This document shows positions 46,557-55,212 of a stretch of 64,000 nt of DNA, one piece after another. The notes below the pieces were generated by a model that saw only the letters and a list, made by a program, of their open reading frames with translations, made no database searches and was not told the DNA's origin. The stretch is from assembly GCF_900055185.1 (NCBI RefSeq), contig NZ_FIZX01000005.1:62001-126000 (forward strand), in the 5' to 3' direction. The translations under genes were made by a program, and so were the position numbers. How positions within the stretch are numbered: the first letter of the stretch is position 1; each line of letters begins with the position of its first letter. The DNA comes from Grimontia celer (GTDB lineage: Bacteria > Pseudomonadota > Gammaproteobacteria > Enterobacterales > Vibrionaceae).

Positions 46557-47815
46557 CGTTCAATCCACTGGCTAACAGTGTCGAGCGTTTTCGAGACGGC
46601 GCCTCTGTTCTTCTCCATGACTGATAATGCCGCTTTGCCAGCTTTTTCACGCTGTTCATTGTTATTTAGCAGCGAGACAATCTGAGCGGCTATCTCTACT
46701 GGGCTTTCTTTTACCGTGCATGCACCGACATCGATAAGCTGCTCAGCAATCACTTGAAAGTTGTAGTAGCTTGGGCCAGTTACCAGCGGCTTGGACAGCG
46801 AAGCCGGTTCCAAAAGGTTATGACCGCCAACTTTATCGCCAATAAGACTACCCGCCATGAAGGTCACATCGCTTGCTTCAAAGAGGTTCATCATTTCGCC
46901 CATCGTATCGCCAAGATAAACCTGGGTCTCGGGGATGATGGACTGCCCAACGCTTCTTCTTGCCAGAGTAAAACCGCTGGAGGAAACCAAGTTTGCCACG
47001 TCGCCAAAGCGTTCGGGATGTCGAGGAACCAAAATCATCAGGGCGTTTGGTAGGCTTTCAAGCACAGATTTGTGGGCGTCTAACAGGATGCTATCTTCCC
47101 CAGGGTGGGTGCTGGCGGCTATCCAAACCGGTCGGTTGGTTAGCTGATTTTTCAAATCAATCACGGCAGGTGCGTGCGTATCGAAATCAGGCAAGTCAAA
47201 CTTTACAGAGCCGGAAACCGAGACTTTCTCCTCGCGGACCCCAAGTTCGATGAAACGACGAGCATCGTCATCGAACTGACAAAGAATATGATCGATGTTG
47301 ACTGAGAGTATATTGAACAACGGTTTAACACGTTGATATCCACGCTTCGAACTTTCGGATAAGCGCGCATTCATCACGACAACTGGAATACCCGCCTTTT
47401 TAACTGTGACCAATGTGTTGGGCCAAAGCTCGGTTTCCATAATGAGCATGACGTTAGGATGGGTGCGCTTTAAGAATCCTTTTACGGCAAAGCCAAAATC
47501 AATCGGCATGTATCTGTGCTCGATACCCTCTATCTTTGCTGCAATTTCTGCTCCAGTAGCTGTGGTAGTGGTCACAAGAATTGCTTCATCGGGGTAGCGC
47601 TTTTGCAGTGCTTGAATGACAGGCTTAGCGGCTATAACCTCACCAACTGATACTGCATGGATCCAAATGGGATTTTTCCCTTTTATGGCGGGCGTGTAGC
47701 CAAAGTGTTCAACCCAGCGTTTGCCGACCTTGGGTTTCCCGTCTTTGGCGCGGTAAAGACCAAAGAGCAGAAATGGAGCGGCAATAAGCAATAAAAAAGT
47801 ATAGAGAAAGCGCAC
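46553..47815 (-). CDS. waaA: Kdo transferase
   Basis: Transfers Kdo from CMP-Kdo to lipid IVA at the inner membrane. The 420 residues carry the N-terminal anchor FLYTFLLLIAAPFLLFGLY, IWIHAVSVGEVIAAKPVI, ETELWPN and the C-terminal MAGSLIGDKVGGHNLLEPASLSKPLVTGPSYYNF. I chose GTG at 47815 (AAGG upstream, matching the family start R-x-LY); a TTG at 47854 also has AAGGAG, but that sequence lies within a terminator stem. With KdkA convergent beside it, the organism probably makes one phosphorylated Kdo. Confidence 0.93.
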   Translation of the reverse strand: MRFLYTFLLLIAAPFLLFGLYRAKDGKPKVGKRWVEHFGYTPAIKGKNPIWIHAVSVGEVIAAKPVIQALQKRYPDEAILVTTTTATGAEIAAKIEGIEHRYMPIDFGFAVKGFLKRTHPNVMLIMETELWPNTLVTVKKAGIPVVVMNARLSESSKRGYQRVKPLFNILSVNIDHILCQFDDDARRFIELGVREEKVSVSGSVKFDLPDFDTHAPAVIDLKNQLTNRPVWIAASTHPGEDSILLDAHKSVLESLPNALMILVPRHPERFGDVANLVSSSGFTLARRSVGQSIIPETQVYLGDTMGEMMNLFEASDVTFMAGSLIGDKVGGHNLLEPASLSKPLVTGPSYYNFQVIAEQLIDVGACTVKESPVEIAAQIVSLLNNNEQREKAGKAALSVMEKNRGAVSKTLDTVSQWIER

Positions 47816-47852
47816 GGTTGGGCCTTTTTCGAAAGTTGAAAGGCTAGTGTAC

Positions 47853-47880
47853 AAAGGGCTCTCCTTAGAGAGAACCCTTT
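47853..47880 (-). terminator. Terminator-like hairpin between the gtr cassette and waaA
   Basis: An 11-bp stem (AAAGGGCTCTC at 47853-47863 with GAGAACCCTTT at 47870-47880, one G-U pair on the RNA) stands seven bases after the stop of the polytopic GT. T's after it are few. It covers the AAGGAG that would serve the TTG start of waaA. Confidence 0.6.
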
Positions 47881-47887
47881 ATCGAAA

Positions 47888-49189
47888 CTATCGTTGTTTG
47901 GTGATGCCTTCTTGTACGAGAAGCACTTGGACTTGCTCTGCATAACTCACTTTGTGGGTATACTTTTCGCTGTCACAGGCGGCGACAAGGTTCACGACTA
48001 GAAAAAATGCTGCCAGCCCGACAAGCCCTTTGATGAAGTGCTCTGGAATTTCAACGCGCCATTGCTCCGCTGCAACCAGAATCGGAATTAAGGCAATAGG
48101 AAAGGTCAGTATTAAGTGCCAATAGGAGAAGGTAATGGGTGAAAGCATGGCATTGATTATGATGGCCATTACTGCAGCCGCCGCATAGAGCAATAGCCAT
48201 TGTTGCTTCTCAATTACGTCAGTACGCCGCTTAATGTAAGGCTTGATAGCTTTCCAAGCTTGCCAATTGACTTTGGCAGCGATAACCACAGTTGTTGCTC
48301 CTACTACGTATAAAATGGCTTGCCAAAGATACTGAAAGACAAGTTGTAGCCAAGCTATTGTCGTTAGCCAATCAAAAGAAGTGTCCGTAATAATCCGGTT
48401 TGAAAAGAGTGTTGACGCGTATCGAAGCCAGTAAAACAGTGCTTTTAGAACAGGATATACATGCACCAAGCCGTATCCGATGTAGCGATCGCTTTCACCT
48501 TTTAGCCCCTCATTCACAGCATATTCCTGAAAGTAGGGGATGAGCGATGCCAATATAACAAGACCTGCTGTTATGACACCTGTCCAATTAGGGTGTGACA
48601 TTTTCCTGTAGAGCAAGTAACAGGAAATAACTGCCAATACTGGCCACGAATAATGAAATTGCATTGCGCCGCCAATGGCTATGACATGCAGGAAGCTAAA
48701 TACAAAGTTCGATTGCTCACGAAGCTTAAACGCGCTCCAGAAATGTAGTGCTGTGAAAAAGCAAAGATAAGCCGGGTTGTATAGTTGGCTGTCGTAAAGA
48801 AGCCAAGGGTTTAGCCAATATGCCACCATAAATAGCAGCCTTACTTGTTGGCTGAATACTTGTTTGATGACAGCATCCAACATCAAATAAGAAAGTACCC
48901 GCAAACCGATTAACAACAACATTGGTGCCCATGGGTTATCCCAAAGTAGTAAAGGGCCACCCACCACCCAAGCAGACAACGATCCTGGTACATTTCCAAC
49001 TGCACTAGCCGCGTTACCAAAAGCTAGCCAAATATCCTGATACGCACCCAGGTAGCCTTTATGGAGCATCTGCCACTGGTCACCCGTCATGATTTGATGT
49101 TGTGCGTAGAGCAGAGCGAGAATGAGTCCCAGAACAAACCCACAAAGCTGGAGTAAAGAATGGTGGAGGTCGAGTTTCTTCAGATTCAT
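47888..49189 (-). CDS. Polytopic membrane protein, GT-C-like member of a gtr cassette
   Basis: A 433-residue protein with roughly ten to twelve hydrophobic helices and no soluble domain. An acidic residue pattern after the first helix (QHQIMTGDQWQMLHKGY) is where GT-C enzymes keep catalytic acids. I do not recognise the exact family. Its position directly behind gtrA and gtrB homologues makes it the candidate specific glycosyltransferase that uses lipid-linked sugar on the periplasmic side. It starts four bases after gtrA. Base composition is richer in A+T than the flanking genes. Confidence 0.75.
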   Translation of the reverse strand: MNLKKLDLHHSLLQLCGFVLGLILALLYAQHQIMTGDQWQMLHKGYLGAYQDIWLAFGNAASAVGNVPGSLSAWVVGGPLLLWDNPWAPMLLLIGLRVLSYLMLDAVIKQVFSQQVRLLFMVAYWLNPWLLYDSQLYNPAYLCFFTALHFWSAFKLREQSNFVFSFLHVIAIGGAMQFHYSWPVLAVISCYLLYRKMSHPNWTGVITAGLVILASLIPYFQEYAVNEGLKGESDRYIGYGLVHVYPVLKALFYWLRYASTLFSNRIITDTSFDWLTTIAWLQLVFQYLWQAILYVVGATTVVIAAKVNWQAWKAIKPYIKRRTDVIEKQQWLLLYAAAAVMAIIINAMLSPITFSYWHLILTFPIALIPILVAAEQWRVEIPEHFIKGLVGLAAFFLVVNLVAACDSEKYTHKVSYAEQVQVLLVQEGITKQR

Positions 49190-49193
49190 TGCA

Positions 49194-49601
49194 CTACTTT
49201 TTGTTTTCGGTGTTATCGGTATCTTTGTATGTCCACGTTTTGTGGATGATATAAGTGACCATTGGGATAAGAAAAACCACCAACAGCACACGAAGATATT
49301 CATTTATTCCAGAAAAGAGTTCACTGATCAGTTGAGAAATCATGAGTGCTGAGAATTGTACGATGAAGAAGCGCCAAGCATTTTGTAATGAAAGCCTGCG
49401 TCGAAAAACGAAAACGGACTGCATCAAATAAGAGAGCCCAAAAGCACATAGAAAGCCAAAGAGGTTTGCGATAAATACCGTGGATGCAAAAAAATGTAGC
49501 AATCCGAATGCGACAACGATATGTGTAAGGGTCGCCACTCCGCCGGTAAGGCCGAATCGAACGATACGAAGGGACAAAAGGTTATCTAATCTGGCTTTCA
49601 T
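49194..49601 (-). CDS. gtrA: GtrA-like flippase
   Basis: A 135-residue protein with four hydrophobic helices and the GtrA signature RIVRFGLTGGVATLTHIVVAFGLLHF near the N-terminus and VTYIIHKTWTYKD near the end. GtrA proteins are thought to flip undecaprenyl-phosphate-linked sugar across the inner membrane. It overlaps gtrB by ATGA and is followed by the polytopic GT four bases on, the standard three-gene order of gtr systems. Confidence 0.88.
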   Translation of the reverse strand: MKARLDNLLSLRIVRFGLTGGVATLTHIVVAFGLLHFFASTVFIANLFGFLCAFGLSYLMQSVFVFRRRLSLQNAWRFFIVQFSALMISQLISELFSGINEYLRVLLVVFLIPMVTYIIHKTWTYKDTDNTENKK

Positions 49602-50578
49602 TTGTCTTGGGTGTTTTCATGGCTGTCATGCTCAATGATGTAGACAGGCCTTCTTTTGGATTCCATATAGAGGCGTCCAATGTACTCTCCCATTACGCCA
49701 AGCCCAATCAATTGGACTCCACCAAAAAATAGTACGATGGTAAGTAACGACGCATAACCCGGTAAATCAATACCAAGCATTAGGGTTTTAAGAATGATGA
49801 TGCTGCCGTAGATAAATGCGATAGAAGAACAAAATACGCCGAGATATAGCCACACCCTTAGCGGTGCGGTACTGAAACTGGTGATCCCTTCTAAAGCAAA
49901 ATTCCACAGTCGCCATCCGTTAAAGCTGCTCTCCCCAGCTGCACGTGCTTGTCGCGTATATTCTACAACAGAGGTGCTAAACCCAACCCATGAGAATATT
50001 CCTTTCATAAAACGCTGGTTTTCAGGAAGTAGTTGAATAGCTTGAACAACTCGTCTTGATATAAGACGGAAGTCACCTACATTGTCAGGGATTTCTACAT
50101 CCGCAATACTGTTGTGAAACTTGTAAAAAAGGCTGGCGGTTATTTTTTTTGCCAGAGTATCGCTGCTCCTATCAACCCGCTTTGCAACAACGACATCGAA
50201 TCCTTTTTCCCACTCACGTAGAAAGTCGAGAATCAACTCTGGAGGGTCTTGTAGGTCCGCATCAATAGGAATAACAGCATCGCCTTTTGCGCGATCAAGG
50301 CCTGCCGTCAGCGCAGCTTCTTTACCAAAATTTCGGGACAGATTGATGACTCGGATACAGGTATGCTTTTCTGCAAGTTCATTCAATACCTTCAAGGTAT
50401 TGTCATTGCTACCATCATTAACGAATAGAAGCTCAAAGCTGTAGGAGGTCTTGCTGATGATAGAGAAGATTTTATCAGTGAAGGTATGCAACACCTCTTG
50501 CTCATTATGGCAAGGGCAGATGATGGAGATTAAGGGATGGTTTCGCGTGTCTGGCTTATTTCTATTTTCACTAACCAT
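49598..50578 (-). CDS. gtrB: GtrB-like undecaprenyl-phosphate glycosyltransferase
   Basis: A 326-residue family 2 enzyme that loads a sugar onto undecaprenyl phosphate. The catalytic domain reads IICPCHNEQEVL, LFVNDGSNDNTL, IPIDADLQDPPELI and QRFMKGIFSWVGF, followed by two C-terminal membrane helices (VWLYLGVFCSSIAFIYGSIIIL and LTIVLFFGGVQLIGLGVMGEYIGRLY), as in GtrB and polyprenyl-phosphate synthases. First gene of the gtr-like set; overlaps gtrA by four bases. Confidence 0.9.
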   Translation of the reverse strand: MVSENRNKPDTRNHPLISIICPCHNEQEVLHTFTDKIFSIISKTSYSFELLFVNDGSNDNTLKVLNELAEKHTCIRVINLSRNFGKEAALTAGLDRAKGDAVIPIDADLQDPPELILDFLREWEKGFDVVVAKRVDRSSDTLAKKITASLFYKFHNSIADVEIPDNVGDFRLISRRVVQAIQLLPENQRFMKGIFSWVGFSTSVVEYTRQARAAGESSFNGWRLWNFALEGITSFSTAPLRVWLYLGVFCSSIAFIYGSIIILKTLMLGIDLPGYASLLTIVLFFGGVQLIGLGVMGEYIGRLYMESKRRPVYIIEHDSHENTQDK

Positions 50579-50598
50579 ATTGGCACCATCCCCGATTG

Positions 50599-51477
50599 TT
50601 AAATTGCTTTCCCTTTGAAATATTGCACTTCTTTTGGAGGAAACAGCTTATTAAGGAGTCGATTAACTTTGCCTTTAATACTTTTCTCTTTATAAACAGT
50701 TGGCAAGTTTTCTAAATCAACTTCTTGAAGTCTTAACAAATCTTCTTTCATTCCTGAGTTGGAGAGCTTGGAATACATGAAAAACTCGATAATTTTTGCA
50801 TTCCATGCTTCCTTGTTACCCCAATAGTGACCAATTTGCATTTCTGCAGCTGTTAGCTTGGTTGAATGTGCAAGTGCAACCGAGAAAGCGAACTGTTCTA
50901 CCAAACGTCTAGTGCAATCGGTTTGACAAATTTCATCACAAATAGAAATGGCATGCTCAATAATATCTTGAGCATGGTTTCCACTTAGTGCGATAACACC
51001 AGCGTTCCACATCTCGGAACTTTCATCTATTTTGACTCCTGCAAACGTACGCCCAGCGATAGACCGCCACATTTTGTTGAACGTATTGCTCGTGCTGCCA
51101 GCAAGTTTGCCCTCTTTTTCATGCATAAAAGAGAGATTGTCATCTAGTCCTTGCTTAATGACATTTAGATCCTTCACATAAAACGTATCTGAGTCGACAT
51201 AGAGTAAATCCTTACCAGGATTTTTCTTCGCTGCGGCTTCAATGCCTTTCATTTTTATGCGCCAAAAGAAATCATGCTCTCCGCGCCAGTCATTCATGAT
51301 GTCATTGTTGATTTCAATGATGTCGATTCTTTCATCAAAGTATGAGTAATACCGAGGCCGATCAGTAACCACACATACACGTGAAATCAGATCACTTTTC
51401 AGGAAAGTTAAAATGGCAAAAGAAGCCTGATAGTGATTCTCTAATCGGTCGCCAAAAGTTAAAAGCGTAAGGATCAT
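50599..51477 (-). CDS. Putative GT-A-fold glycosyltransferase, A+T-rich
   Basis: A 292-residue protein I cannot assign to a named family. A DxD-type metal motif in KDLLYVDSDTFYVKDL and the order of hydrophobic strands before it suggest a nucleotide-sugar-dependent GT-A fold; EMWNAGVIAL and QFAFSVAL resemble acceptor-site blocks of GT8/GT77-like enzymes. The bases 50641-50760 hold 36 G+C of 120 (30 %), against 58 % in a 60-base sample of tdh, so it looks recently acquired. It lies between gtrB and a GT9 gene in the same direction. Confidence 0.7.
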   Translation of the reverse strand: MILTLLTFGDRLENHYQASFAILTFLKSDLISRVCVVTDRPRYYSYFDERIDIIEINNDIMNDWRGEHDFFWRIKMKGIEAAAKKNPGKDLLYVDSDTFYVKDLNVIKQGLDDNLSFMHEKEGKLAGSTSNTFNKMWRSIAGRTFAGVKIDESSEMWNAGVIALSGNHAQDIIEHAISICDEICQTDCTRRLVEQFAFSVALAHSTKLTAAEMQIGHYWGNKEAWNAKIIEFFMYSKLSNSGMKEDLLRLQEVDLENLPTVYKEKSIKGKVNRLLNKLFPPKEVQYFKGKAI

Positions 51478-51506
51478 TTCTTGTCTTGTCCCCTAAAACT
51501 GTGAGT

Positions 51507-52565
51507 TTAAGTTGCTTCTGGCAACAAGCCAGTAGAGGCCATGGTATGCAGTATTTGCGTTGTGGTAGGTATAGAAGCGTCTGCATTCATCGCAATGAAA
51601 TGGATAGGTTCGTACCGAGGTGTATACCGGAAAGGAACCGTCGCATAGAAAATTCCCACAGTTGGGGTGTGGGTCGATATGGCAACATTCCTGACGCCGG
51701 TATCTGGGGCCACTACCATGGTTGCACCAGCGCAATATGCCAGTAACTCATCAAGTGGCAGGCAGGGTTGAACTTTGAAGTTTTTGTACTTTGACAGGTC
51801 CGAAAGATACTCGCCCTTTTCATTGTCTTTTACACCCTCAAGGAAAACATGCTCAATATTCGGGTGCTTCTTTATCGCGGCTTCTAACAGTGTTTTCATT
51901 TGCTCATTCTGCAACACTTTTCTTGGTTGAGACGCGCCGTTGAAGTAGACGATATACGGGGTCTTCTTATTCACCAACTCTTGATGGTCAGGATAGGCAA
52001 AGTCCAAACGAAGCGCTGGGGTATGACCAAGTAGGCGCAGCATATCCAGCATAGTTTCAACCTCTGGGCTGAAATCAGAGCGCCATACTGCAACATTGTA
52101 GAGTTTTCCATGAAGCCAGCTTTTATATGGAAAGCCTACCTTGAGCTTGGCTTTGTTTAGGATGTTGACCCAATAGGAGCGGTTCGTGCAAGCAAGGTCA
52201 AAGATGATGTCTTGATCGCCAACTTCTTTAAAGTTAGTCATCTTGTCGGAGAATGAAACCTGCCCCTTTTTGTCTCGCCCATGCAGCACTACGGTGCGAT
52301 CTGCTAAATCAGATGGCATTCCATATTGGTATGTAGAAAGGGCCACTAGAGTGATTTCGGCATTGGGAAAGAATTTGCGAGCTTCCACCAGAAATGGTCG
52401 AGTAATCACCTGATCGCCCAGTGCAGCGTGCCGAATTACAGCCACTTTCTTTATCGTGTTTGGATCAAATTCGTTGTTCAGGTAGTACTTCGCTGATTTG
52501 GAGGCGTAAGCCCCTTTTTCAAAGCAGGCATGTTTAGATGAAATTTTAGGTTCGCTGAATTTCAT
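51507..52565 (-). CDS. GT9 heptosyltransferase-family protein
   Basis: A 352-residue GT9 enzyme. KKVAVIRHAALGDQVITRPFLVEARKFFP gives the N-terminal fold with the GD pair, and MVVAPDTGVRNVAISTHTPTVGIFYAT the donor site. The usual His after DTGP is replaced (DTGVRNVA), so the donor may not be ADP-heptose. Acceptor unknown; an outer-core sugar is plausible. The ATG overlaps the waaF stop (ATGA), so it is coupled to waaF. Confidence 0.82.
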   Translation of the reverse strand: MKFSEPKISSKHACFEKGAYASKSAKYYLNNEFDPNTIKKVAVIRHAALGDQVITRPFLVEARKFFPNAEITLVALSTYQYGMPSDLADRTVVLHGRDKKGQVSFSDKMTNFKEVGDQDIIFDLACTNRSYWVNILNKAKLKVGFPYKSWLHGKLYNVAVWRSDFSPEVETMLDMLRLLGHTPALRLDFAYPDHQELVNKKTPYIVYFNGASQPRKVLQNEQMKTLLEAAIKKHPNIEHVFLEGVKDNEKGEYLSDLSKYKNFKVQPCLPLDELLAYCAGATMVVAPDTGVRNVAISTHTPTVGIFYATVPFRYTPRYEPIHFIAMNADASIPTTTQILHTMASTGLLPEAT

Positions 52566-53611
52566 GATGTTTCCGTTTGCGCGCTCGATGTTAGGGACAG
52601 GTAAGCATCCCAAACCATGTTAGGGGAAAGTTCTGTCAGGCATTTCAAGTGGTTGAATTGGCACTCACGCTTGAAGCAAGGTCGGCATTCAATATCCGTG
52701 TTAACCATGACCACATTATCTGAGAGTGGAGGTGTGTACTTGGGAGAACTAGAACCATAGATGGCAACAATGTTTACACCTACAGCAGCAGCAACATGCA
52801 TCAGACCAGAGTCGTTAGAAAATACGGTGTGGCATGCTGCGAGCAAATCAACTGCATCTACAAGAGCTGTTTCCCCTGCCAAGTTAAAGCAATGTTTTTG
52901 AGCCTCTTGTGGAAGTTGACCAATGATAGTTTGAGCAACTTCTCTATCTTTTGGGCCGCCAAACAAGCATATCTGATTGCCTTCCGCGATAAGTTTATTG
53001 GCGACATCTGCGTAATGAGAATCAGGCCAGCGTTTCGCTGGTCCAAATTCAGCACCCGGACACAGGCCGACAATTTTTTCATTTGGTTTGATACCAAACT
53101 TGGCTAGACAAGCAGCCTGATTTGATTCGTTTACGGTCAGCAAGGGGTATGGAACGTTTTTCAGCTTAACGTCATTTAACATGGAGGCTTTTGGGTGGGC
53201 GAGTGCTACGTAGCGCTCGACCATATACTGAAAAACCTTGCGGTCAGGGCGTAAATCATTGAGTAGGCCATAGCGCATTTCGCCTTTCCAGCCTGTGCGC
53301 AGGGGAACGTTGGCAAAAAGTGGTATTAGTGCAGATTTTGCGGAGTTAGGTAAAACAAAAGCGTGATCGTATGCTTCAGAACGCAGTGATTTACCGAGTT
53401 TCCAACGGGTCACCAAACTAAATTCACCGTGCCCCACTGGCATCTCTATCGCTCGATTTATCTCAGGCATGCGCTCAAGAATGGGTTTACACCAAGCCGG
53501 GGCAAGTACGTCTATTTTTGCATTTGGGTGCTGCTCACTCAGTCTTGTATACAGACTTTGAGACATCACCATATCGCCAACCCAAGATGGGCCAATAATT
53601 AGTATTTTCAT
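52562..53611 (-). CDS. waaF: ADP-heptose:LPS heptosyltransferase II
   Basis: Adds the second heptose to the inner core. The 349 residues (E. coli 348) start MKILIIGPSWVGDMVMSQSLY, a WaaF hallmark, with PGAEFGPAKRWPDSHYA in the middle, FSNDSGLMHVAAAVGVNIVAIYGSSSPKYTPPL at the donor site, and the cysteine-rich ECRPCFKRECQFNHLKCL near the end. The ATG lies two bases after the preceding gene's stop; the longer open frame overlapping that gene is rejected. Confidence 0.95.
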   Translation of the reverse strand: MKILIIGPSWVGDMVMSQSLYTRLSEQHPNAKIDVLAPAWCKPILERMPEINRAIEMPVGHGEFSLVTRWKLGKSLRSEAYDHAFVLPNSAKSALIPLFANVPLRTGWKGEMRYGLLNDLRPDRKVFQYMVERYVALAHPKASMLNDVKLKNVPYPLLTVNESNQAACLAKFGIKPNEKIVGLCPGAEFGPAKRWPDSHYADVANKLIAEGNQICLFGGPKDREVAQTIIGQLPQEAQKHCFNLAGETALVDAVDLLAACHTVFSNDSGLMHVAAAVGVNIVAIYGSSSPKYTPPLSDNVVMVNTDIECRPCFKRECQFNHLKCLTELSPNMVWDAYLSLTSSAQTETS

Positions 53612-53613
53612 GG

Positions 53614-54168
53614 CTAGTAGGTCAGTTTCTCGTCCCAAATAATGCCGCTTTTTACAGTTCGCGCTGGATTGCCTGTCGCAATACTGTTTTCTGGGACTGA
53701 TTTGGTTACTACTGAGTTGATACCAACGATACTTCCATTTCCAATGTTGCAGCCCTTTAAGACAACAGCACTGTCAGCCAACCAAACCCGGTCGCCGATT
53801 TGAATATCTTTGGCATAGTTGATGCGAAGGCCGTCTGAAAGAATATCGTGCCCATCACTGGTCATGACTTTGACATTTCTAGATAACATACAGGCTTTGC
53901 CAATGCGAAGGCTTGTGTTGTTTTCACGTGCTGATAGGTAACAGCCTTCCCCTATCACGCTCTTTTCACCGACAACCAGAGTGCACCCTTTACCATCAAG
54001 CTCTATTTGCACGCCTTTCAAATTGGCGCCATCTTTGATGACAAGCTTATTGCCAGAACCTTTTATTGATATATGGCATTGGCGAACCCGAGTGTCAGAA
54101 CCCAATTCAATCTCGTTACCGGTTTTAATTTTGACTTTATTTCGAATTCGGAAAAGGACGTTTGACAC
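53614..54168 (-). CDS. Hexapeptide-repeat (left-handed beta-helix) acyltransferase
   Basis: A 184-residue protein built of hexapeptide repeats from residue ~30 to ~165 (for example IGDRVWLADSAVVLKGCNIGNGSIVGINSVVTKSVPENSIATGNPA), the fold of O-acetyltransferases such as LacA, CysE-like and sugar O-acetylases. The histidine of MTSDGHDIL is the likely catalytic base. Within the core operon, directly before waaF, it probably acetylates a core sugar; the acceptor is unknown. Confidence 0.85.
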   Translation of the reverse strand: MSNVLFRIRNKVKIKTGNEIELGSDTRVRQCHISIKGSGNKLVIKDGANLKGVQIELDGKGCTLVVGEKSVIGEGCYLSARENNTSLRIGKACMLSRNVKVMTSDGHDILSDGLRINYAKDIQIGDRVWLADSAVVLKGCNIGNGSIVGINSVVTKSVPENSIATGNPARTVKSGIIWDEKLTY

Positions 54169-54196
54169 CTTGCCTCCGAGCTAGTGGATGAGTCGA

Positions 54197-55138
54197 TTAG
54201 TAATTCTGACTACCATCTGGCTTTGAGCGGAGTAAATTCATAATCCACATATACTGGCCAGGGTCGTTTTCCAAAAACTGTTCAATGCGTTCGTTCATCA
54301 TGCGCGCATCTGTTTCTTCGCTACCTGATGGGAACGGAGCCAGTGGCGGCTGCACAATCACCTCAAAGTTTCCGGTTTCACGGTTATAAACAGGCATCAA
54401 TGGAACGATTTTGGCGCGGCTTAATGTCGCAAGCTTGCCTAAACCAGACAGTGTTGCTTTCTGTGCGGCGAAGAAAGGCACAAACACGCTGTAATCCGGG
54501 CCATGATCTTCATCCGGCAGATAGTAGCCAAGGTAGCCCTCTCGCACGGATTTAATAAAGGGCTTAATGCCATCTGCACGCTCGTGAGTGCGACCACCAT
54601 ATTTCAGGCGCTGCACGTTCATCAACCAGTCTGCCACTTTGTTCTTTTGTTTCTTCACCATGGCTGCGACGGGTAGGCCGCGCGAAGCCAGTTGAACCGC
54701 GGGGTAATCAATCGCCCAGCTATGAGGTACTAACAGAATGACTTTCTCGCCGTTCTCAACAAGCTCTGTCAGGATTTCCTCATTACGGAATAAGGTGCGT
54801 TTTTCCAAATAACGTTTGCTGCGCATCATAATGGTGGCGAAACCAAGCAGAACACATCCCGCATTAATATAGCTTTGCTCTAAGATGGCTAAACGTTCTT
54901 CTTCGGTTTTTTCTGGAAAACATTGCTGAAGGTTGATCACTGCACGTTTTTTGGCGCGGTTATTCATTTTCACCAGGCGTTTGGCCAGAAATTCAGCGAA
55001 TTTGTCGCGAAGTCTGAATGGTACAAAAGCCATAATTGCAGCGAAGAGAATACCCAGCCAGGTACCCCAGTAACGCGGGTGCAAAAAGGCCCATTCAAAC
55101 GTTGGTAAATAAGAGCTATTTTTAAGGTCTTGGCTCAT
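54197..55138 (-). CDS. lpxM: Lipid A late acyltransferase (LpxM/LpxL family)
   Basis: A 313-residue inner-membrane acyltransferase that adds a secondary acyl chain to Kdo-lipid A. One membrane helix (YWGTWLGILFAAIMAFVPF) precedes the catalytic HX4D motif HSWAID and the family blocks YLGYYLPDEDHGPDYSVFVPFF and PLMPVYNRETGNFEVIV. PDEDHGP is closer to LpxM (MsbB) than to LpxL, where the sequence is usually DQDYG-like; the exact acyl chain cannot be told. It lies between hldD and the hexapeptide gene, in the same direction. Confidence 0.88.
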   Translation of the reverse strand: MSQDLKNSSYLPTFEWAFLHPRYWGTWLGILFAAIMAFVPFRLRDKFAEFLAKRLVKMNNRAKKRAVINLQQCFPEKTEEERLAILEQSYINAGCVLLGFATIMMRSKRYLEKRTLFRNEEILTELVENGEKVILLVPHSWAIDYPAVQLASRGLPVAAMVKKQKNKVADWLMNVQRLKYGGRTHERADGIKPFIKSVREGYLGYYLPDEDHGPDYSVFVPFFAAQKATLSGLGKLATLSRAKIVPLMPVYNRETGNFEVIVQPPLAPFPSGSEETDARMMNERIEQFLENDPGQYMWIMNLLRSKPDGSQNY

Positions 55139-55173
55139 AGAGTCGGAACTACAAAAATCGAACTTAGGAAGAA

Positions 55174-55205
55174 AAAACGGGTGGCGTTGTTACTCCACCC
55201 GTTTT
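55174..55205 (-). terminator. hldD terminator
   Basis: AAAACGGGTGG / CCACCCGTTTT 11-bp stem; read leftward it runs into TTTTTTCTTCC. lpxM and the rest of the core operon therefore need their own promoter or read-through. Confidence 0.82.
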
Positions 55206-55212
55206 CAGTCAA

